Shown here piece by piece: positions 1 through 5,186 of a stretch of DNA of 7,151 nucleotides (its first letter is position 1; every line of letters begins with the position of its first letter). A model generated the notes under the pieces. It searched no databases, had not been told where the DNA came from, and saw nothing but the letters and a program-made list of their open reading frames with translations. The DNA comes from an uncultured Bdellovibrio sp. (GTDB lineage Bacteria; Bdellovibrionota; Bdellovibrionia; Bdellovibrionales; Bdellovibrionaceae): assembly GCA_946482355.1 (NCBI GenBank), contig CAMLRE010000110.1, forward strand, positions 1 to 7,151. Reading direction: 5' to 3'. A program made the translations under genes and the position numbers.

Positions 1-2222
1 TTTCAACAAAACCGTGTAACACTGAGAAAGCACTGGCTTTAGCGTATTCACCAGGTGTGGCTGTACCTTGTAAAGTGATCGCGAAAAATCCGGATGCGGT
101 TTACGACTACACTACAAAAGGCAATTTAGTGGCCGTGATCTCTGATGGCACCGCAGTCCTAGGCTTAGGTAATATCGGACCTCTTGCTTCAAAACCGGTG
201 ATGGAAGGTAAAGGAATTTTATTTAAGAACTTTGCCGGCATCGATGTTTTTGATATCGAAGTTAAATCTTCTTCGGCAGCAGAATTTATCGCTGCTGTTA
301 GAACGCTAGAACCAACATTCGGTGGTATCAATTTAGAAGATATCAAAGCCCCTGAATGTTTTGAAATCGAAGAAACATTAAAGAAAGAAATGAATATTCC
401 GGTATTTCATGATGACCAACATGGAACAGCGATTGTTTCTGCAGCCGCTTTAATAAATGCCTGCCAAATCGTAGGTAAAAAACTTTCTGAAATTAAATTA
501 GTTGTTAACGGCGCTGGTGCTTCAGCCATTGCTTGTACAAAACTTATTGTAAGCCTTGGTGTAAAAAAAGAAAACGTGATCATGTGCGATACAACTGGCG
601 TGATTTACAAAGGTCGCACTAACGGTATGAACAAATACAAAGAAGAATTTGCCAATAACACAACAAAGCGCACTCTTTCTGAATCACTAGAAGGTGCTGA
701 TGTGTTTTTAGGGCTTTCTGCAGCAGGCGCTGTCACTGGTGATATGGTAAAATCAATGGCGAAAGATCCAATCATTTTCGCGATGGCAAATCCTGACCCA
801 GAAATTACACCGGACGCAGCTCGTGCGGCTCGCCCTGATGCGATTATCGCGACCGGCCGCTCTGATTATCCAAACCAAGTGAATAACGTTTTAGGCTTTC
901 CGTCGATTTTTCGTGGCGCCTTAGATACTCGTGCTACTCAAATCAACGAAGAAATGAAATTAGCAGCGGTTCACGCGTTAGCAGAACTTGCCAGAGAAGA
1001 AGTTCCTGATACAGTTTCAGCAAGTTATGGCGGACAAAAATTTAAATTTGGCCGCGACTACTTAATTCCAAAACCATTTGATACACGCGTATTAATGTGG
1101 GTAGCTCCAGCTGTAGCGAAAGCTTCGATGGATACTGGTGTGGCTCGTGTTAAAATCGATGACTGGAACAAATACCATGAGCGCTTAGAAGCGATTCAAG
1201 GCCCACAAAAAGTATTTATCCGTTCGGTGATTAACCAAGTTCATGCGAATAGCGAACGCCAAGGAGCACTTCCACGTGTAGTGTTTCCTGAAGGCGCTAG
1301 TTCTAAAATTTTAAAATCTATTCGTGCTTTAATCGATGAAAAAATCTGCAGCCCGATCGTGATCGGTAATCCAGATACAATTCGCGCTAAAGCTAAAAAA
1401 CATAACGTTGATATGGACGGCATTGAGATTTTAAATATCCAAGGCCACCCTAAATATCACCAGTACGTTGAAGAACTTTACAAACGCCGCCAACGTAAAG
1501 GCGTAAATATTAAAGAAGCTGAACGTTTAATGAATGACCCAAGCTACTTTGCTTCGATGATGATCGATCAAGGCGATGCTGATGGCATGGTTAACGGCGC
1601 CACAACAAATTACGCCGATGCGGTAAAACCAATTCTTCACACAATCGGTTTAGCCAAAGATCACGTACCGGCTGGTTTAAATATTTTAATTTCTGATAAC
1701 AGATTTTTATTCTTATCAGATACGACAGTGAATTTTAACCCGACAGCTGAACAGTTAGCCCAAATCGCGATTCAAACAGCGATTGTGGCTGAACACTTTG
1801 GTCAAAAACCAAGAATTGCTATGTTAAGCTTTTCAAACTTCAGCGGCGAAAATGGAACACCGGCAAAAATGAGAAAAGCTGCTGAAATCGTTCGTCAAAT
1901 TCGCCCGGACTTAATCGTTGAAGGTGATATGCAGGCTGATACAGCAGTTAATTCTGAAATTCAAAATCGCATCTTCCCGTTCTCACAGTTAGGTGGCGAA
2001 GCGAATGTATTGATTTTTCCGAATTTAGAATCAGCAAATATTTCTTACAAACTTTTACAGCAATTAGGTAAAGTAGAAGTTATCGGGCCATTCTTAATGG
2101 GCGTACGTCGTGCAGCGAATGTGTTACAACGTACAACGACAGAAGAAACTATTTTTAGCTCGGTGGTATTAACAGCCCTTGAAGCACAGATCATTAAAGA
2201 TCGCAGACAGGTAAAACACTAA
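1..2222 (+). CDS. maeB: NADP-dependent malic enzyme with C-terminal phosphotransacetylase-like domain, 5' partial
   Basis: MaeB converts malate to pyruvate, CO2 and NADPH in the cytoplasm. The frame is open to the left edge (first full codon at base 3) and about 740 residues are visible, so only a short N-terminal piece is missing; the true start is outside the window, and the GTG at 57 is an internal valine. Seen in order: the LALAYSPGV motif with the active-site Tyr (45-47); the KGNLVAVISDGTAVLG segment with the conserved Lys (117-119); metal ligands in INLEDIKAPE and VFHDDQHGTA; the dinucleotide-binding NGAGASAIA; then NPDPEITP. From about base 1210 to the end runs the PTA-like domain (PRVVFPEG, MLSFSNFSGENG). 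Where true Pta enzymes carry a DLSRG active-site motif, this one reads VLQRT, consistent with the family knowledge that this domain in MaeB is regulatory (acetyl-CoA sensing) rather than catalytic. hflX follows 16 bp downstream and is probably co-transcribed. NADP rather than NAD preference is inferred from the family. Confidence 0.95.
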   Translation, partial: STKPCNTEKALALAYSPGVAVPCKVIAKNPDAVYDYTTKGNLVAVISDGTAVLGLGNIGPLASKPVMEGKGILFKNFAGIDVFDIEVKSSSAAEFIAAVRTLEPTFGGINLEDIKAPECFEIEETLKKEMNIPVFHDDQHGTAIVSAAALINACQIVGKKLSEIKLVVNGAGASAIACTKLIVSLGVKKENVIMCDTTGVIYKGRTNGMNKYKEEFANNTTKRTLSESLEGADVFLGLSAAGAVTGDMVKSMAKDPIIFAMANPDPEITPDAARAARPDAIIATGRSDYPNQVNNVLGFPSIFRGALDTRATQINEEMKLAAVHALAELAREEVPDTVSASYGGQKFKFGRDYLIPKPFDTRVLMWVAPAVAKASMDTGVARVKIDDWNKYHERLEAIQGPQKVFIRSVINQVHANSERQGALPRVVFPEGASSKILKSIRALIDEKICSPIVIGNPDTIRAKAKKHNVDMDGIEILNIQGHPKYHQYVEELYKRRQRKGVNIKEAERLMNDPSYFASMMIDQGDADGMVNGATTNYADAVKPILHTIGLAKDHVPAGLNILISDNRFLFLSDTTVNFNPTAEQLAQIAIQTAIVAEHFGQKPRIAMLSFSNFSGENGTPAKMRKAAEIVRQIRPDLIVEGDMQADTAVNSEIQNRIFPFSQLGGEANVLIFPNLESANISYKLLQQLGKVEVIGPFLMGVRRAANVLQRTTTEETIFSSVVLTALEAQIIKDRRQVKH

Positions 2223-2224
2223 GT

Positions 2225-2239
2225 ATGGTAACTAACTAG
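2225..2239 (+). promoter_or_regulatory. Four-codon mini-ORF overlapping the hflX start (possible coupling)
   Basis: ATG GTA ACT AAC TAG begins 2 bases after the maeB stop, and its TAG shares its last G with the GTG start of hflX (TAGTG). No convincing Shine-Dalgarno sequence precedes the hflX GTG, so a ribosome stopping at this TAG, or arriving from maeB, could re-initiate on hflX. The arrangement is seen directly; a role in translation is inference and it may be chance. Confidence 0.2.
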
Positions 2240-3501
2240 TGAACGAACTAAGAATCAGAGACAAAGACAAAGTTATCGTGGTGGGTGTAGGTTTAAAGAC
2301 CGAACCCTTAACCGAGATCAAAGAAAATCTTTGTGAACTCGAAGAACTAGTTTCTGCGGCCGGTGGCGAAGTCATCGGCTCAACCGTTCAAGTTTTACCT
2401 CAATGGAATCCAAGTACTCTGATCGGTTCTGGAAAAGTGACCGATATTAAAGAAATGGTGCAAGAATCCGGTGCGCAAGTCGTTGTGATCGATCACCAGT
2501 TATCAGGCATTCAATCTCGTAACTTACAAACTGAAATCGGCGTGCGCATTATCGATCGTACGCAGTTAATCTTAGATATTTTCGCACAACGTGCGCGCAC
2601 GTACGAAGGTAAACTTCAAGTAGAGCTTGCGCAGCTGTTAGATCAAATGCCCCGCATGATCGGCGCTTGGCAGGATTCATTATCACGTTTAGGTGGCGGT
2701 ATCGGTACACGCGGCCCCGGTGAAACTGCGTTAGAAAATGACCGCCGTCGTGCTAAAGAAAAAATCGCTTTAATTAAGAAAAAACTTGAAGAAGTTTCAC
2801 AGCACCGCTCACAACACAGACAATCTCGCCGCAGAAACGAAGTTCCAAGCTTTGCTTTAATTGGTTACACCAACTCTGGCAAAAGCTCTTTGTTAAATCG
2901 TTTAACCGGCGCGCAAGTCATGGCCAAGAACATGCTATTTGCCACTCTTGATCCAACGACAAGAAAAGTTTTTTTAGATGAAGGCCCGCCGGCGGTAGTC
3001 ACCGATACCGTAGGATTCATCAGAAAATTACCAACTCAGTTAATCGAAGCCTTTAAAGCCACTCTTGAAGAATCTGCTGAAGCTGACATCTTACTTCATG
3101 TCATTGATTTATCATCGCCGAATATGGAGCGACAAATCGAAGTTGTTGATGGCTTAATTAAAGAATTTAAATGGGAAGATAAAAAAATCATCCACATTTT
3201 TAACAAAGTCGATGTGGCTTCGGTTGATCGCCAATTCAGAGTAAAACAATTTCCGCGTGTGTTTGTAAGCGCCCTTACAGGACAAGGTTTTGAGCAGCTT
3301 AAAAAAGTGATGGCTGATTCAATCAACGAAATGCAGACAGAAGTTGAATTGTACTTCTCTCACACTCAGGAATTTAAAATCTACGACCTAAGTCGAGAAG
3401 CTAAAATCACCCGCAAAGAGCCTGCTACAGAGGGAACCGTGTGCTACGCACTGATGACCCCGACCTTAATCAACAAGTGGCGTGATTTCCTCGTAAAATA
3501 G
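2239..3501 (+). CDS. hflX: GTPase HflX, ribosome-associated rescue/splitting factor
   Basis: HflX binds the 50S subunit and 70S ribosomes and splits stalled or heat-damaged ribosomes using GTP. The 420-residue product is close to the usual bacterial length (about 426 in E. coli). Seen in order: an N-terminal nucleotide-binding-like domain (1-110, with NPSTLIGSGKV and VVVIDHQLSGIQSRNL); a coiled linker with the family signature LGGGIGTRGPGETALE (151-166); then a G domain with G1 GYTNSGKS (209-216), G2-region ATLDPTTR (235-242), G3 DTVGF (256-260), G4 NKVD (322-325) and G5 SALTG (344-348); and a C-terminal domain (366-420). All GTPase motifs are intact. The start is GTG at 2239: an in-frame TAA at 2233-2235 excludes a longer protein, and no in-frame ATG lies before the conserved N-terminal strand. 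The ribosome-binding site is weak. It lies 16 bp after maeB and 25 bp before the transglycosylase-like gene, so it is likely read through from maeB. Confidence 0.97.
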   Translation: MNELRIRDKDKVIVVGVGLKTEPLTEIKENLCELEELVSAAGGEVIGSTVQVLPQWNPSTLIGSGKVTDIKEMVQESGAQVVVIDHQLSGIQSRNLQTEIGVRIIDRTQLILDIFAQRARTYEGKLQVELAQLLDQMPRMIGAWQDSLSRLGGGIGTRGPGETALENDRRRAKEKIALIKKKLEEVSQHRSQHRQSRRRNEVPSFALIGYTNSGKSSLLNRLTGAQVMAKNMLFATLDPTTRKVFLDEGPPAVVTDTVGFIRKLPTQLIEAFKATLEESAEADILLHVIDLSSPNMERQIEVVDGLIKEFKWEDKKIIHIFNKVDVASVDRQFRVKQFPRVFVSALTGQGFEQLKKVMADSINEMQTEVELYFSHTQEFKIYDLSREAKITRKEPATEGTVCYALMTPTLINKWRDFLVK

Positions 3502-3511
3502 TTAGTTTACT

Positions 3512-3520
3512 TGCTACAAT
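3512..3520 (+). promoter_or_regulatory. Candidate extended -10 promoter, possibly giving a leaderless transcript
   Basis: TGCTACAAT in the 25-bp gap after hflX matches the extended -10 pattern TGnTATAAT with one mismatch. No good -35 box is visible, as is usual for extended -10 promoters. A start about 7 bases downstream would fall on or next to the A of the ATG at 3527, which itself lacks a clear Shine-Dalgarno sequence. Sequence match seen; activity inferred. Confidence 0.3.
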
Positions 3521-3526
3521 CTAAGA

Positions 3527-4675
3527 ATGATAAATCTTAAATTTATTCTTGTGGGCGCGGCTTTAACTTTAACGTACTTTCCGTTAACAGCGCAGGCTGC
3601 GGGCGATCAGTGTCTTTCAGGAACAGCTGGAAACAATCATCTGATTCAACAATTAGGCCGAGCTAAAAACTCAAGCCAAATTACCGCAAAACTTACTCAC
3701 AAATATAACTTAGAGCATGCCCCGGTTGAACCCCCTTTAGCAGGATGTGCGGCTTGCCAACAAGGCCCAGGTACCGGCCCTTTAAGTTTAAACAATAAAG
3801 CGACCGCAGAAATTCTTCGTAAAGTTGCGCCTGATGCCCGCTTATTACTTCGCACAGATTGTCTTGCCGCTTCAGGAAAAGTGGATGCGCCAACGACTGA
3901 ATTAAAATGCCCTGAAGGAAAACTTTCTTCAAAATATAATTTCTGTTTTGATTCGAATTTAATGCGTTATCAAAATGCAGTGATTACTGATTTTTACAAA
4001 TGCGTAAAGAAAATGACAAACCTTCCGTTAACACCGGCAGGTCTATTTGAAATGTATTCTTTAGAATCTGGTTTTAAACCTCACTACGCTTACAATGGTG
4101 GTGTTGGTGTTGGCCAGCTTACTGGAATTTTTGTCGATGACATTAATCAAAAACACCGTGGTTTTGGTATTTTAAAAAAAGTGGCTAATACTTCTGATTC
4201 AGATTGCGATATCGCAAAAAAAATCGCTGAAAAAGATATTAAAAAGCCAGTGCGTCTAAATAACAATCGCTGTAAGTTTGTTGAATACGGTGAAGGTATG
4301 GAGCGTAACGTTTTATACACGTTAATCGGCATGGCCAACTCGTGGGATAAAGATATTGAACCAGTTATGGAAAACTATATCAATAAACACAAAGGTAACC
4401 CTGCTCTTCCGCGTGCGACTGAGTTAGCTTTGCTTAATAGCTACGGCCCAGGTGGACGTGCTGCAGCCCGCGCTGCTGTTCGCCGCTTAACGAAATTATC
4501 TCCGACTCAGTTCATTAACCAAATTCAAAAACCAATGTCAGGCAGCAAAGGTACCAACCTTACCGTTTACGTTGGTAAAATGCAAAAAAGGCAAAAGCAA
4601 TTACTTGGCGATATGTCAGCTGATCAACGTGCAGCTTACAATAAAGAAGGAGCTCGTTCATGCGTAAACAACTAG
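3527..4675 (+). CDS. Exported cysteine-rich protein with lytic transglycosylase (SLT/lysozyme)-like core
   Basis: Probably a periplasmic or secreted peptidoglycan-cleaving enzyme. Residues 1-24 form a signal peptide (one Lys, a hydrophobic core, then TAQA|AG as a type I cleavage site); the GDQC that follows is not a lipobox. The centre carries the SLT-like pattern YSLESGFKPHYAYNGGVGVG (177-196) followed by QLTG: a Glu in E-S-G-F (E180, likely catalytic) followed by G-x-G-x-G-Q-L-T, comparable to E-S-x-F...G-x-M-Q-L in lytic transglycosylases. Downstream, ALLNSYGPGG (301-310) resembles the A-x-x-x-Y-x-x-G motif of that fold. The mature protein has 10 cysteines (29, 74, 77, 112, 128, 140, 159, 227, 249, 379), an even number suggesting disulfides; GCAAC at 73-77 is a close pair. 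The N-terminal ~140 residues match nothing I recognise. Start: the ATG directly opens the signal peptide. The gene overlaps the next by 16 bp. Enzymatic activity is inferred from the motif only; an inactive or muramidase-like binding protein is possible. Confidence 0.82.
   Translation: MINLKFILVGAALTLTYFPLTAQAAGDQCLSGTAGNNHLIQQLGRAKNSSQITAKLTHKYNLEHAPVEPPLAGCAACQQGPGTGPLSLNNKATAEILRKVAPDARLLLRTDCLAASGKVDAPTTELKCPEGKLSSKYNFCFDSNLMRYQNAVITDFYKCVKKMTNLPLTPAGLFEMYSLESGFKPHYAYNGGVGVGQLTGIFVDDINQKHRGFGILKKVANTSDSDCDIAKKIAEKDIKKPVRLNNNRCKFVEYGEGMERNVLYTLIGMANSWDKDIEPVMENYINKHKGNPALPRATELALLNSYGPGGRAAARAAVRRLTKLSPTQFINQIQKPMSGSKGTNLTVYVGKMQKRQKQLLGDMSADQRAAYNKEGARSCVNN
4644..4652 (+). promoter_or_regulatory. 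Strong Shine-Dalgarno inside the upstream coding end
   Basis: AAGAAGGAG lies 7 bases before the ATG at 4660 and inside the last codons of the transglycosylase-like gene. It settles the start of the small downstream gene and implies coupled translation of the pair. It is much the strongest ribosome-binding site among the + strand genes whose starts lie in the window. Confidence 0.8.
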
Positions 4676-5079
4676 GATTAATCACATCTCTTCTAATCTC
4701 TTTGTCAGCTTTAGCTTCGACACCAACTTCACTTTCACCGGAATTAAAAAAAGATTACGATGAGTTTCAAAGATCTTACGAAGACGCCGTTACGGTTTCT
4801 GGCGATAAAGCTAAATTTTTAAAAGAATTTAAAAATATCGAAGCGGGTCTTCAGAAAAAGTATAATGCTTTTGATAAAAAAGAAGGCCAAAAGTTAACTG
4901 CCGAAGGTAACCAAATGGCCTTAGATATCGAAATGCTTGAGCCGTTAAAAATTATCGCTGAAGGCAACGCTTCAAAAGAAAGCTGTTCAAACGCTGAATT
5001 TATTAACGAACTTAATAACCAATCAGATGCTAAAGCTTACGAAAAGTTAAAAGCACAAATCACTAAGCTTTGCAGATAG
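4660..5079 (+). CDS. Small exported, helical charged protein of unknown function
   Basis: I do not recognise a family. The 139-residue product begins with a short signal peptide (MRKQ, hydrophobic core to about 17, then SALA|S as the likely type I site near residue 19). The mature ~120 residues are rich in Lys and Glu, with no membrane segment, and look mostly helical (for example 28-75 and 78-102). Two cysteines remain, C109 and C138, which could form one disulfide closing the C-terminal segment. The ATG at 4660 lies 16 bp inside the upstream gene in another frame and has an excellent Shine-Dalgarno sequence, so it is translated together with the transglycosylase-like protein. From this arrangement one may infer a partner, chaperone or inhibitor of that enzyme, or a cell-wall-binding accessory, but no motif shows which. 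Codon use matches the neighbours. It converges with the - strand genes with only 7 bases between the stop codons. Confidence 0.82.
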   Translation: MRKQLGLITSLLISLSALASTPTSLSPELKKDYDEFQRSYEDAVTVSGDKAKFLKEFKNIEAGLQKKYNAFDKKEGQKLTAEGNQMALDIEMLEPLKIIAEGNASKESCSNAEFINELNNQSDAKAYEKLKAQITKLCR

Positions 5080-5086
5080 AACATCT

Positions 5087-5176
5087 TTAGACCACGCCGG
5101 AATGTTGCACGATCAGTAATCCGGCTAAAACAATACACAAGAAGATATTAAGTTTTTTAAAAAAATCCACTGTCAT
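5087..5176 (-). CDS. Putative 29-residue single-helix membrane peptide
   Basis: An ATG at 5176-5174 opens 29 codons ending in TAA at 5089-5087. The product starts MTVDFFKKLN, followed by an unbroken hydrophobic run (about residues 9-23, IFLCIVLAGLLIV at its core) and a short tail QHSGVV. Lys-Lys at 7-8 just before the helix predicts the N-terminus in the cytoplasm. It begins 8 bases after the stop of the large - strand gene, with an AGGGGG run in between and overlapping that stop, so it is positioned as the last gene of that operon. It fills almost the whole convergent intergenic stretch. I recognise no family; a small membrane regulator or a toxin-like peptide is possible, and so is chance, since the frame is short. 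No homology can be judged from the sequence alone. Confidence 0.5.
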   Translation of the reverse strand: MTVDFFKKLNIFLCIVLAGLLIVQHSGVV

Positions 5177-5180
5177 AATT

Positions 5181-5186
5181 CCCCCT
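5181..5186 (-). promoter_or_regulatory. Shine-Dalgarno-like run for the 29-residue peptide
   Basis: On the - strand the bases read TAGGGGGAATTATG: the TAG is the stop of the large upstream gene, AGGGGG resembles a Shine-Dalgarno sequence, and ATG follows after 4 bases. Spacing is a little short. The overlap of stop and binding site would couple the two translations. Confidence 0.45.

Noticed and set aside
57..59. GTG at 57 as the start of maeB
   Set aside because: The frame is open upstream and encodes LALAYSPG, the conserved active-site segment of malic enzyme, so the start lies before the window.
107..346. Antisense frame of 79 codons within maeB, and similar ones at 1241-1423, 3096-3326, 3693-3932 and 4147-4338
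   Set aside because: All lie opposite genes with clear family motifs or export signals, and none has a recognisable domain or start context.
5031..5071. Inverted repeat TAAAGCTTA / TAAGCTTT near the end of the small exported gene, as a terminator for the - strand operon
   Set aside because: AAGCTT is itself palindromic and both arms are ordinary Lys/Leu/Ala codons; there is no GC-rich stem and the loop is over 20 bases.
5096..5125. Six-base inverted repeat (GCCGGA / TCCGGC, 18-base loop) between the convergent genes, as a terminator
   Set aside because: The stem is short, the loop long, and no T-run follows it on either strand; the bases are also accounted for by the 29-residue frame.
5153..5165. 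TTTTTTAAAAAAA tract as a bidirectional terminator tail
   Set aside because: No stable hairpin directly precedes it on either strand, and on the - strand it encodes Phe-Phe-Lys-Lys of the small peptide.
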